Assembly (NCBI GenBank): GCA_021807225.1
Contig: JAKAPI010000011.1
Span: forward strand, 1 to 18,121
Source: an archaeon
GTDB taxonomy: Archaea > Thermoproteota > Nitrososphaeria > Nitrososphaerales > UBA183
DNA length: 18,121 nucleotides
Reading direction: 5' to 3'
Under the pieces are notes generated by a model. It searched no databases and was not told the DNA's origin. It saw only the letters and a program-made list of their open reading frames with translations. The position numbers and the translations under genes were made by a program. Shown here piece by piece: positions 1-7,082 of this stretch. Position 1 is the stretch's first letter; each line of letters begins with the position of its first letter.

Positions 1-83
1 TCCAGCGCGACCTTCTCCAGAGGCGACCCGAACCGGTCCGGGGGGACTCTGACCACGTCCTCAAGGTTGACTAGCTCAAACAT
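1..83 (-). CDS. rpo7: DNA-directed RNA polymerase subunit Rpo7 (RpoE'), 5' end only
   Basis: Only the first 27 codons lie in the window; the gene runs off the left edge. The protein begins MFELVNLEDVVRVPPDRFGS, which matches the conserved N-terminus of archaeal Rpo7/RpoE' (hydrophobic start, then D-V-V-R-V-P-P followed by F-G). Rpo7 pairs with Rpo4 to form the stalk of archaeal RNA polymerase, which assists promoter opening and binds the emerging transcript. The position downstream of aIF2-gamma and a PIN gene on the same strand is the common archaeal order and supports the call. A TATA-like box on this strand at 122-129 predicts a transcript start near 100, so the gene seems to have its own promoter. 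The identification rests on a short stretch plus context. Confidence 0.8.
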   Translation of the reverse strand, partial: MFELVNLEDVVRVPPDRFGSPLEKVAL

Positions 84-121
84 GAATGAATCAGAAACTG
101 GGGCACCCCGTCCGGTCAGCG

Positions 122-129
122 ATTTTAAT
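122..129 (-). promoter_or_regulatory. TATA-like box for rpo7
   Basis: On the minus strand the box reads ATTAAAAT, centred about 43 bp before the rpo7 ATG. A transcript start about 25 bp downstream would leave a short leader. Called by eye from AT-richness in a GC-rich background and from spacing. Confidence 0.45.
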
Positions 130-248
130 CTTTGGTCGATATGAGAGGTCTTGTTCGCTGTCTGGGTGGTTTCTGAGAGCGTTCGGCTGACAGCTAGTCA
201 GGTTAATCAACCCAAGGATGATGAGAATGGCAACGAGGACAAGGAGGA

Positions 249-611
249 GTGTCAGCACCCAATCCATCCCTTATCCGTCATCTGAACGCATATCCTCCGC
301 GGAAGGCGATTTCATGGGTTTCTGCCTTTATTGCCGTAGCGAACCTCCTCGATCTTCTCACCACGCTCGTGGGGTTCAGCCTCGGTCTCGTGGAGAAAGG
401 GAAATTGAGCGTGTTCGCTCTCGACTTCCTTGGGATTAATGGGCTGGTCGCCTTCAGAGTCGGTAATGCGGTCATCTTTGCGTTGCTCGCGTATGCTTCT
501 TGGAGGAGAACTTGCCTCGATTCTGTGGGGGGGCAGATGCTCTTCATCGTCCTTCTCGTGTGGCTGGTCGTCTCCTTCGTCCCCGTCCTGAACAACCTCT
601 TGTTCCTCTGA
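249..611 (+). CDS. small three-TM membrane protein, DUF5658-like
   Basis: A 120-residue protein with about three hydrophobic segments (roughly 21-47, 66-84 and 96-118). The first carries N32-x-x-D35-x-x-T38-T39 followed by G46-x-x-E49. This resembles the N-L-L-D-x-x-T-T...G-x-x-E signature of small DUF5658-type membrane proteins, whose function is unknown. The GTG start follows a purine-rich AAGGAGG at 241-247, too close for ideal ribosome binding. An in-frame stop at 222-224 rules out a longer start, and no ATG occurs before the first membrane segment. A weak TATA-like GGTTAATCA sits at 201-209. The gene interrupts the otherwise minus-strand aIF2-gamma/PIN/rpo7 cluster and converges on the PIN gene. 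The reading frame is well supported by its membrane character; the family call is tentative. Confidence 0.6.
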   Translation: MSAPNPSLIRHLNAYPPRKAISWVSAFIAVANLLDLLTTLVGFSLGLVEKGKLSVFALDFLGINGLVAFRVGNAVIFALLAYASWRRTCLDSVGGQMLFIVLLVWLVVSFVPVLNNLLFL

Positions 612-711
612 ATCACCCAGGCCCGAACACCCCTCTCAAATCACCCGAATACCGAACAAAACCAGATGAGAGGAAGACCGGGGCCTTCAGCGATAGCTTC
701 TGGACGTCGGA

Positions 712-1080
712 CTAGCTCAGCGAGACCCTGCCCTGCCTCAGGGTGACAGCCCTGGCGTGGGCAGCCCGCAGCGAGTGTATCATCTGGGAGTCTGCCGTGG
801 CCACGACAGCCCCGTTGGATAGGGCGTAGGACACCACCTCGTCGTCGACCGACCCGCTCCCACATGCTCCCGCTTCGAATTTCGAGGCAAGTTCCAGGGC
901 GACCCGGGCGGACCTGGACTTCCTCCCTTGGCTAGCCGCCAGCGCCGAAAGCTCCGCCTTCACGCAGTCAAGCAGCACCGGCTGGAACCTCCCCAGTCCC
1001 TGCACCATGTCGTCGAACCAGGTGGTGGGGACCTCGGCCACGGCCATCAGAAAGCTGCTGTCGAAGACTACTTTCTGCAT
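712..1080 (-). CDS. PIN-domain ribonuclease-like protein (Fcf1/Utp24-type neighbour of aIF2-gamma)
   Basis: A 122-residue single PIN domain. The acidic residues that bind divalent metal in PIN nucleases are present in order: D7 in VVFDSSFL, E43 in VKAEL, D79/D80 in VDDEVVSYA and D97 in ATADSQM. Other PIN proteins cleave RNA as VapC toxins or as rRNA-processing factors such as Fcf1/Utp24. The gene starts 3 bp after the aIF2-gamma stop on the same strand and no VapB-like antitoxin is adjacent, so a housekeeping RNA-processing role fits better than a toxin. The aIF2-gamma/PIN/rpo7 order is common in archaea. The two genes are probably cotranscribed. The exact RNA target is unknown. Confidence 0.82.
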   Translation of the reverse strand: MQKVVFDSSFLMAVAEVPTTWFDDMVQGLGRFQPVLLDCVKAELSALAASQGRKSRSARVALELASKFEAGACGSGSVDDEVVSYALSNGAVVATADSQMIHSLRAAHARAVTLRQGRVSLS

Positions 1081-1083
1081 TCC

Positions 1084-2349
1084 TTACTTCAGTACGCCTG
1101 ACCCAATCAGGCGCCACCTCTCGGCGATCCTTCGGCTGATGGCGGCGCGCATCCCTGCCTCTATGGCCACAGGCTTCTTCAGGTCCAGTTCGACGATGTC
1201 CCCCCTTACCGAGGTGGCTGACGCCAAGGTCGACGCCGTCCCGAGGTTCAGGCGCACGGCCTCGCCTAGCTTGACCTTTTCCACCTTTACGAAGTCTGTG
1301 GAACCTACGGCAGTCTCGAGGAGCGCCACGTCCAGGGTGATGTGCTCCAGGGTCTCCGGCAGCGCACCTGGCCTTCCCAGAACGCTGCCCACCATCTGGT
1401 CCCCCTTGACAAAGGTCGGGTCCATGTGCGTCCCGACCGCGACCAGCCCCCCTGGACCCACCTTCCCCGAGTCTCCCGCCCCCGTTTGAAGGCTGGACAC
1501 CCGGGTCACTATCGGGACGTATTTCCCGCTCCTTTCATCGATCATCCCCGGCCTGAGTTCTATCTCATCTCCTATCTTCAGCTCCCCCCTCGTCAGGCTC
1601 CCGCCCAGGACCCCTCCGGCGAGCCCGTTGATTTCGGCTCCCGGCCGGTTGACGTCGAAGCTCCTCACGACGTACATCAGCGGGCTGGCGCTCGCGTCCC
1701 TCTTGGGGGTCGGGACCACGTCTTCCAGGGCCTCTATGAGCGCGTCGATGTTCAGGTGCTGCTGCGCTGAAATTGGGATGATTGGCGCCTTCTCCGCGAC
1801 GGTATCCTTGGTGAATTTCTGAATCGCGGCGTAGTTCTTCTGGGCTTCGGCGTCGGTCACCAGGTCGACCTTGTTCTGGGCGATGACGATCTTCTTCATC
1901 CCCAGCATCTGAAGCGCCTGCAGGTGCTCTCTTGTCTGGGGCTTGGGCACGGACTCGTTGGCTGCGATCACAAGCAGTGCCCCATCGATGAGGAACGCCC
2001 CTGCCAGCATGTTGGTCATCAGGCTCTCGTGGCCCGGGCAGTCGACGAAGCTCACCGCCCTCAGGAAACTCGTCTTCCTTCCGCAGACCGGGCACTTCGC
2101 ACTGGTTGAATAGGACGCGGCGCCATGGTCTTGGCTGCACCTGTAGAAGGCAGCGTCTGCATACCCCACCTTGATGGTAATGCCGCGCTTCAGCTCCTCG
2201 CTGTGGGCGCTCGCCCAGACTCCTGTGATGGCCTGGGTGAGGCTGGTCTTGCCGTGGTCCACGTGCCCCGAGGTGCCTATGTTCACCTCAGGCTGCTTGG
2301 GGATGAGCGCCTTGCCCTCGCTTGGGTCAACGAGTTCCTGTCCGGACAA
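1084..2349 (-). CDS. eif2g: translation initiation factor aIF2, gamma subunit
   Basis: A 421-residue translational GTPase with the order expected of a/eIF2-gamma: G1 P-loop GHVDHGKT (28-35), switch I with RGITIK (55-60), a zinc-knuckle insert (C71, C86, C89), G3 DCPGH (103-107), G4 NKVD (159-162), G5 SAQ (194-196), then two C-terminal beta-barrel domains. With alpha and beta subunits it forms aIF2, which brings Met-tRNAi to the small ribosomal subunit; gamma binds GTP and the tRNA. Length is normal for archaea. The first CxxC of the zinc knuckle is incomplete: C71 is followed by S-Q-D-H, so H75 or no residue replaces the missing cysteine. DCPGH resembles eukaryotic eIF2-gamma more than the DAPGH typical of many euryarchaea. 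The ATG at 2349 lies 28 bp below a TATA box, implying a leaderless message. The PIN gene follows after 3 bp. Confidence 0.97.
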   Translation of the reverse strand: MSGQELVDPSEGKALIPKQPEVNIGTSGHVDHGKTSLTQAITGVWASAHSEELKRGITIKVGYADAAFYRCSQDHGAASYSTSAKCPVCGRKTSFLRAVSFVDCPGHESLMTNMLAGAFLIDGALLVIAANESVPKPQTREHLQALQMLGMKKIVIAQNKVDLVTDAEAQKNYAAIQKFTKDTVAEKAPIIPISAQQHLNIDALIEALEDVVPTPKRDASASPLMYVVRSFDVNRPGAEINGLAGGVLGGSLTRGELKIGDEIELRPGMIDERSGKYVPIVTRVSSLQTGAGDSGKVGPGGLVAVGTHMDPTFVKGDQMVGSVLGRPGALPETLEHITLDVALLETAVGSTDFVKVEKVKLGEAVRLNLGTASTLASATSVRGDIVELDLKKPVAIEAGMRAAISRRIAERWRLIGSGVLK

Positions 2350-2371
2350 TTGTGGGTTCTGCGAGCCGGGC

Positions 2372-2381
2372 CTTTTTAAAT
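2372..2381 (-). promoter_or_regulatory. TATA box for aIF2-gamma
   Basis: The minus strand reads ATTTAAAAAG, centred about 28 bp before the ATG at 2349. This predicts transcription starting at or within a few bases of the start codon. It lies back to back with the plus-strand promoter near 2425. Confidence 0.65.
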
Positions 2382-2424
2382 CCGGCTTACCAGTTCTTAG
2401 GGTCTTATCCTGGGGGCCGTTATG

Positions 2425-2432
2425 ATTTTTAT
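2425..2432 (+). promoter_or_regulatory. TATA-like box for the anchored surface protein
   Basis: ATTTTTAT lies about 34 bp before the TTG at 2463. The spacing supports a near-leaderless start there rather than any start further upstream, which would place the coding region over the promoter. Confidence 0.45.
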
Positions 2433-2462
2433 CGCCTTCGGGGGAGGCTCCAACTGGGAGAT

Positions 2463-3056
2463 TTGCCGAAACCGGCGAGGAAGCCAGGGACGAGGAAGCT
2501 TGGCAGGTTGGTGTTCGTCCTCCCTATCATCGTGGTCCTGAGCCTGTTCGTTTTGGGCGCGGTCTCAAACGCGATCAACAGGACGGGGACTTTGGTCGTC
2601 GAAGCCCAGAGCTCCTACGGGGGCACCTCTAGCCCACTTTCAGTTGCAGCCTCCGTATCTGGGACTACCAGCGATACGCCCTACAATGTCACCCTTGGCC
2701 AGGGCTCCTACACAGTGACCTACCCTCCGCTCCAGTGGTATCGCACTCCTCCTACGAACACGGTAGTAGTCCTAGGGAGCAAGACGGCATTTTCCATAGG
2801 AACCTACGTTCCGATAGCCGCGGTGGTCAGCGTCTCGTCTGGCAACTTCAACTCTAGCAGGGTGACCGCAGAGCACGGCGTGACACCGGTGGTCTGGATT
2901 GACGCGAGCGCCGAGGCGATCCAGATCAAAGGCAACTCGTTCACGGCCGTAATAGAGCCAACCCAGAACTACACAGGGATCTTTGAAGTGGCTGGCGAAG
3001 TGACGGTAAGTCTGCTAGGTACAAGCTCGACGATGGTTGTTGACGTCACCTAGGCT
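2463..3056 (+). CDS. membrane-anchored extracytoplasmic protein, unknown function
   Basis: About 196-197 residues from a TTG start. The N-terminus is very basic (K/R-rich over the first 16 residues) and is followed by a single hydrophobic segment (about residues 16-38), then a Ser/Thr/Val-rich region with beta-strand character and several N-glycosylation sequons (NRT, NVT, NSS, NYT). This is the layout of a type II membrane protein with one external beta-sandwich domain, as often seen in archaeal envelopes. The frame is open back to 2322, but the TATA-like box at 2425 and the overlap with the aIF2-gamma promoter argue for the start at 2463. The last coding codon ends at 3050-3053 and a TAG follows. 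It is divergent from aIF2-gamma and upstream of the S-layer-like genes. No recognised family; function is not assignable. Confidence 0.6.
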
Positions 3057-3058
3057 CT

Positions 3059-3081
3059 CCTTTCGTTTTGCTTTCGTTTTT
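3059..3081 (+). terminator. T-rich transcription terminator
   Basis: Immediately after the preceding stop codon, the coding strand contains several runs of three to five T within about 23 bases. Archaeal RNA polymerase terminates at such T tracts without needing a hairpin. Confidence 0.5.
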
Positions 3082-3263
3082 CGGCCAAAGTCAGCCCTCT
3101 CCTGATTCCCTAAAGTCAAAAAGAACTAAAATGGGGTTTCAAAGCAAATAATGGATTGGACGGAGAAATCCGGGCTTGTTTGCGGCGGGATGCGCTGGAA
3201 CCGCCCCACTCTAAGGGAAAAAATCGATTCTAGAACGCAAAATGGATAAATCATCCACACCCC
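3082..3263. other. intergenic region before the S-layer-like operon
   Basis: About 240 bp separate the T-rich stretch from the probable start of the large surface protein. It contains A-rich patches near 3116-3134 and 3219-3243, but no RNA gene or short reading frame with convincing features. An upstream in-frame ATG exists at 3242, but it would precede the TATA box and is rejected as a start. The length is larger than other gaps here and could hold regulatory sites for a highly expressed operon. Confidence 0.4.
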
Positions 3264-3271
3264 TTATATAT
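3264..3271 (+). promoter_or_regulatory. strong TATA box for the S-layer-like operon
   Basis: TTATATAT is a near-consensus archaeal TATA box centred about 31 bp before the ATG at 3299. It decides the start codon: the message would begin only a few bases before 3299, excluding the ATG at 3242. AAGGT at 3286-3290 could also act as a weak ribosome-binding site. Confidence 0.75.
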
Positions 3272-3298
3272 GGAGCAAGGGCGGCAAGGTCTGAAAAT

Positions 3299-6184
3299 AT
3301 GTATACGCCTACGAATGCGTATTCAAGAAAATTTAGCTCAGGACTACTTCTTGCGCTATTGGCAGTCTCAGGATTAATGTTCCTGCTGCCCATAGCCACA
3401 GTCAACGCATCTAATGCAAGTCTTCCTTCGATTTCGATCTCTCCCAACGTCGTCGCGGCGGGGACACTCCCCACGGCGACGATCTCGATAACCAACCCGG
3501 GCACAAACGCTTATGCGATCACAGCGTTCACGGTGACCGCCCCATCAGGATGGAGCTTCACCGCCGGGTCGGCACTAGGAACCTACTTTTCGTGCACTGA
3601 TACCACTTCATCGGCGGCATGCACCCTTCGCTCCTCCACAAACCCGCTGGCTCCAGGAGCCAGCGACGCGATTGGAGTGGGTGCACTGACTCCGTCAGCC
3701 CCAGCTACCACCAGCGCCTCGGTTGGCACCTTTACTAGTAGCGTCCAGGACGCTTCGTCCCTCGCTTACTATACGGGGCCCTCCTTCAAGGTGTACGGTA
3801 CTGGGACTACTCCTACAGTGACCATTTCATTCCCAACCGGTGACCCATGCTCCGGAGCGACATACACCGCAGGCTCCGGCGCGTGTGCTGCGACAGCCAC
3901 GCTGGCCACAGCCAACAACTTCGGTTACGTTGGCGTGCCTGTAGTGTTCAGCACCGGCGCCACCTCGGCGTCTGCTTCTCCAACCTCGGGTACGACGGGT
4001 AGCGGCGGTGCAGTCAGCACCTCCTTCTCACCCTCGAACCTTGTGGCCAACAACCCCAACAACCTGAAGGCGACACTCGGTACCAGTGCTATAGCGAGCA
4101 CGGTATTCGCCATCAACACAGCGGCGACCACGCCGGTGAGCGCGACCTTCTACATCGGAGCGACCGCCTTCCTGGCGAGTGCCACCCACTACATCGGTGG
4201 TGCCAGCAACGCCCTTTCCTCTGCGATCGGTGGAACTGGACCGAACGACGCCACGATGGCTGCCAGCAGCATGTCTGTTGCGGCCACTGACAAGTTCGGC
4301 AACCCAATCACCCTGTCAGGTGTCACCGGACTCGCGATAAGCGTGTCCACGACGGCTGCACAGGGCGTCTTCTACAGCGCAGGGAACCACACTACCGTCA
4401 CATACGCTGCAACCTTCGTCAGCAACGCAGGAGTGATTACCGTTCCATACTACCAGCTCGGCGCGTATAGGAGCACCGACGTTCTGACCGCGACCATCTC
4501 AGGGACTGCACCGTCCTTCACGGTGAGCGGTTCGAGCGGCGCCCTTACGACCACCACATTCGACGGCGCCTCCGTCGCACCCATCGAGGACTCTCACGAC
4601 TGCGTTTCTCCGTGCTACGCTGGTTCCACAATCAGCCTGCACTCGACGACAACGCCAGCTCAGAGAGGTGTCCCAGTAATCTTCTACTTGGACACTGCCA
4701 CGAGCACTCAGGCGAACGGCGATGGAACCCAGTCGGTGTCTACCACAACCGGAGCCAACGGGACCGCAGGAGCGCTATTCACATTGGACACGGGAGTCAC
4801 GACTCCGCTGTACTTCCTGGCCCAGTTCGGTGATGCGTCCCAGGTCTCAGGGCACCTTGCCAACAGTACCGACAGCGCCTTGATGGCCACTCAGGCCGGA
4901 CCGGCTGCTGCCTTGGTATTCCAGACCTACTTCGACACCGCGCTGTCGTTGGCCGCCAGCCACGCGGTGAACGGTTCGACGTTGTACGTCGACGTCTCCC
5001 TCGCTGACAAATACGGCAACCCAACATTGAACACATTCCCCTACCAGATACCGATCACCCTTTCAGGGCCAGGCACTTTCAGCGCTAGCAGCGTCTATAT
5101 CCCCAGCGGCAAGGCTTCGACTGCAGCCGTCGGGAGCTTCGGTCCGATCCTATGGACCGCGCCGAACTCATTTGGAACTGTGACGCTCAGCGCCGCCAGC
5201 ACATTCCCAACAGCCACGGCCAAGGTAACCCTAGTTAGCGCCACGCCCACCTTCGCAGTAACTTCACCCAAGCCACTGAACGGGGTGATTTACTCCGGGT
5301 CAACGGCAGTGACGTTCCAGGGCCAAGCCAACGTCTCGCTCGGCTATCCATCGACGACTCACATCGTCTCCATTGGATACTCGGTCGACGGCGGCCACTG
5401 GGCAACAGCCTCCGTAGCTCCAGGGAACGCCATAACATGGGCGGTGTCGGTCTTCATGACCGCAGGAACCCATACAGTGCAATTCAACGCCACCGACAAT
5501 TCCGCGGCTGCCAACACAGTTGTCAGCCAGAAGTTTTCGGTGCTCGTCGATAGCAAGGCGCCAGATGTGAACTACGTGACAAAGAGCAACGCCAACATCT
5601 CGTCACCCGCCACCGTGTCGGCGAACATCGTCGACGCGAGCGGTGACCTGAATGCTTCCAGCGTCAGCGCTGTTGCGACCAACATCGACACCTCTGCAAC
5701 CAAGACTCTCACTGCGAGTGTTACCGGCACGAACAACCCAGGTAGCAGCGTCACTTACGCCGTCACCATTTCCGGTCTAACCACCGGGAACTGGAGCGTC
5801 GCGCTGAGTGCCACTGACTACGCGGGCAACACCAACTCGAGCACCATTACGGTGCACGTGACGGTGCCGTTCGCCCAGTCATTCGCCGTGTCTGGTACTC
5901 CGGCCTCGTCCACACTTGGACAGTTCGCGGGGATCAGCGCGTCTTACACCAACCTCAACCCGACGTCCCAGAACGTCGTGATCTTCGCTGTCTTCAAGAA
6001 CAGCGCGGGTCAGACCATGGGCATCGGGACTGGTAGTGCAACATTCGGCGCAGGCTCTACTCAGTCGGTGTTCATTGCGGACCCAGTCGGGCTCGCAAGC
6101 GGCGCCTACTCTGTGAGCATCTTCGTCTTCACCACGGGTAACCTGCCAGTCTCTGTATCAACCACAATCTCCGTCACCGTCTAA
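3299..6184 (+). CDS. large secreted surface-layer-like protein (SlaA-like canopy candidate)
   Basis: A 961-residue exported protein. Residues 10-37 form a signal peptide (basic start, long hydrophobic core, probable cleavage after a V-N-A type site). The mature part is Ser/Thr/Ala/Gly/Val-rich, almost entirely beta-strand-like, with many N-glycosylation sequons. It contains two long imperfect repeats, each starting with a close cysteine pair and containing GVPV(V/I)F and DK(F/Y)GNP, motifs seen in bacterial Ig-like/invasin-type domains. These are followed by Ig-like segments around residues 650-850 and a distinct C-terminal domain (about 879-961). All six cysteines seen in the mature part fall in three pairs (x8, x11 and x3 spacing), suggesting disulfides. 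There is no C-terminal membrane anchor, so it must be held by a partner; the next gene, 13 bp downstream, supplies one. A large adhesin-like protein is the alternative. Confidence 0.75.
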   Translation: MYTPTNAYSRKFSSGLLLALLAVSGLMFLLPIATVNASNASLPSISISPNVVAAGTLPTATISITNPGTNAYAITAFTVTAPSGWSFTAGSALGTYFSCTDTTSSAACTLRSSTNPLAPGASDAIGVGALTPSAPATTSASVGTFTSSVQDASSLAYYTGPSFKVYGTGTTPTVTISFPTGDPCSGATYTAGSGACAATATLATANNFGYVGVPVVFSTGATSASASPTSGTTGSGGAVSTSFSPSNLVANNPNNLKATLGTSAIASTVFAINTAATTPVSATFYIGATAFLASATHYIGGASNALSSAIGGTGPNDATMAASSMSVAATDKFGNPITLSGVTGLAISVSTTAAQGVFYSAGNHTTVTYAATFVSNAGVITVPYYQLGAYRSTDVLTATISGTAPSFTVSGSSGALTTTTFDGASVAPIEDSHDCVSPCYAGSTISLHSTTTPAQRGVPVIFYLDTATSTQANGDGTQSVSTTTGANGTAGALFTLDTGVTTPLYFLAQFGDASQVSGHLANSTDSALMATQAGPAAALVFQTYFDTALSLAASHAVNGSTLYVDVSLADKYGNPTLNTFPYQIPITLSGPGTFSASSVYIPSGKASTAAVGSFGPILWTAPNSFGTVTLSAASTFPTATAKVTLVSATPTFAVTSPKPLNGVIYSGSTAVTFQGQANVSLGYPSTTHIVSIGYSVDGGHWATASVAPGNAITWAVSVFMTAGTHTVQFNATDNSAAANTVVSQKFSVLVDSKAPDVNYVTKSNANISSPATVSANIVDASGDLNASSVSAVATNIDTSATKTLTASVTGTNNPGSSVTYAVTISGLTTGNWSVALSATDYAGNTNSSTITVHVTVPFAQSFAVSGTPASSTLGQFAGISASYTNLNPTSQNVVIFAVFKNSAGQTMGIGTGSATFGAGSTQSVFIADPVGLASGAYSVSIFVFTTGNLPVSVSTTISVTV
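3838..5230 (+). repeat. two tandem imperfect protein repeats in the SlaA-like protein
   Basis: Two units of roughly 240 codons. Each begins with a cysteine pair (near 3850-3890 and 4602-4617), has GVPVVF or GVPVIF 15-17 residues after the second cysteine, and later DKFGNP (near 4288) or DKYGNP (near 5006) followed by an ITLSG segment. The motif spacing is about 720-740 bp in both comparisons. DNA identity is low, so this is an old duplication visible mainly in protein. Confidence 0.6.
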
Positions 6185-6197
6185 TCGGGTGGCCATC

Positions 6198-6962
6198 ATG
6201 AAGACACTCCCAACTCTCGCCGCAGTCGCGATCGCTATGGCTCTCGTGCTGTCGCCTATGGTCGTCAACGCCGCCGCTGGTAGCGTAACGTTCACCAGCC
6301 CAGCGTCTGGCGCATCATACAGCGGCTCGCAGACCTACACGATCTCCGGCACCATAAGCCCCGCACCAACCCAGGCTGACCAGGTGGGTCTTACCGTCAA
6401 GAACCCATCCGGCCAGACCGTCGACCTGGCGAGCGTGACCGTCTCAAGCGGTTCGTTCTCCTACTCGACGGCCGTCGGCGGAACTGCAGCATGGGTCACC
6501 GGGACTTATACGATCACGGCCCTCGATTCATACGGCGCAACGGGAACCGCGACCTTCTCATACACATCAACAACTGGATCTGGGTACAACGTCACAAAGG
6601 CGTTGATCAACATCCAGGGCAACCAGTCCATCATCCTCGCGCAGCTGGCAACGCTTCAGAAGGACCTGAAAGGGAACTTCACGGCTCAGGCTACGTCTGA
6701 GTCCAGCGAGGCCGCTGCACTTGGCACTTTGAGTTCGGCCGTCTCCCAGCTCCAGAGCTCGCTAACGAGCATTGGAACTCAGGTGGGCACGATCAACTCG
6801 AACGTCCAGTCTCTTGGTAGCCAGATAACGACAGCAGCGAACAACGCGCAAAGCGCGGCGAACGCTGTCTCGAGCACGCAAACTTACGTGCTCGTCGTCG
6901 CTGTCCTAGCAGCCATAACCCTAGTCCTAGAGCTAGCAATTTTAGTCAGGAAGATCTCGTAA
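6198..6962 (+). CDS. membrane-anchored stalk-like surface protein (SlaB-like candidate)
   Basis: A 254-residue exported protein. The order is: signal peptide (about 1-25, ending V-V-N-A-A-A), one Ig-like beta-sandwich domain (about 28-125), a Gln/Ser/Ala/Leu-rich heptad region predicted to form a coiled coil (about 130-225), a C-terminal transmembrane helix (about 228-248) and a basic cytosolic tail (VRKIS). This is the architecture of Sulfolobales SlaB, which trimerises through its coiled coil and anchors the SlaA lattice. The ATG at 6198 is preceded by GGGTGG at 6187-6192 at suitable spacing; a GTG at 6189 is possible but lies inside that site. It follows the large surface protein by 13 bp and is surely cotranscribed. 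Sequence identity to SlaB is not claimed; the similarity is in architecture and gene order. Confidence 0.75.
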   Translation: MKTLPTLAAVAIAMALVLSPMVVNAAAGSVTFTSPASGASYSGSQTYTISGTISPAPTQADQVGLTVKNPSGQTVDLASVTVSSGSFSYSTAVGGTAAWVTGTYTITALDSYGATGTATFSYTSTTGSGYNVTKALINIQGNQSIILAQLATLQKDLKGNFTAQATSESSEAAALGTLSSAVSQLQSSLTSIGTQVGTINSNVQSLGSQITTAANNAQSAANAVSSTQTYVLVVAVLAAITLVLELAILVRKIS

Positions 6963-6983
6963 GAGACCTTTCCTGATTCTTCC

Positions 6984-6990
6984 TTTTTTT
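6984..6990 (+). terminator. T7 terminator of the S-layer-like operon
   Basis: A run of seven T, preceded by a T/C-rich stretch, starts about 21 bp after the stop codon of the stalk-like gene. It fits a hairpin-independent archaeal terminator and separates the operon from the next promoter. Confidence 0.55.
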
Positions 6991-7048
6991 GTCGAACCCA
7001 GCGTAAGCTGTAGCGGAACTGCCTGGAGACGCCGTCCAACATCATAGG

Positions 7049-7057
7049 ATTATATAC
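7049..7057 (+). promoter_or_regulatory. TATA box for the small surface protein
   Basis: ATTATATAC is centred about 30 bp before the ATG at 7083. The predicted transcript start is near 7079, which favours 7083 over the in-frame TTG at 7077. Confidence 0.65.
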
Positions 7058-7082
7058 TCAGCAGGGGGAATTCCGCTTGAAC

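Noticed and set aside
216..285. Possible C/D box guide RNA (ATGATGA at 218-224 with a CTGA about 60 bases later)
   Set aside because: No internal D'/C' boxes are visible, and the stretch overlaps the start of a plausible membrane protein gene.
218..439. 73-residue open frame starting at ATGATG
   Set aside because: It overlaps the membrane protein in another frame, is basic without recognisable features, and the overlapping frame has clear membrane segments and a family-like motif.
712..1080. VapC toxin of a toxin-antitoxin pair
   Set aside because: No small antitoxin gene is adjacent, and the position directly after aIF2-gamma is that of the conserved archaeal PIN gene.
3184..3205. Inverted repeat GGCGG/CCGCC before the S-layer-like operon
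   Set aside because: Only five pairs with a 12-base loop in GC-rich DNA; expected by chance and lies upstream of the predicted transcript start.
3242..3298. Longer N-terminus for the large surface protein (ATG at 3242)
   Set aside because: It would start upstream of the strong TATA box at 3264-3271 and would place 19 non-signal residues, charged and poorly conserved in type, before the signal peptide.
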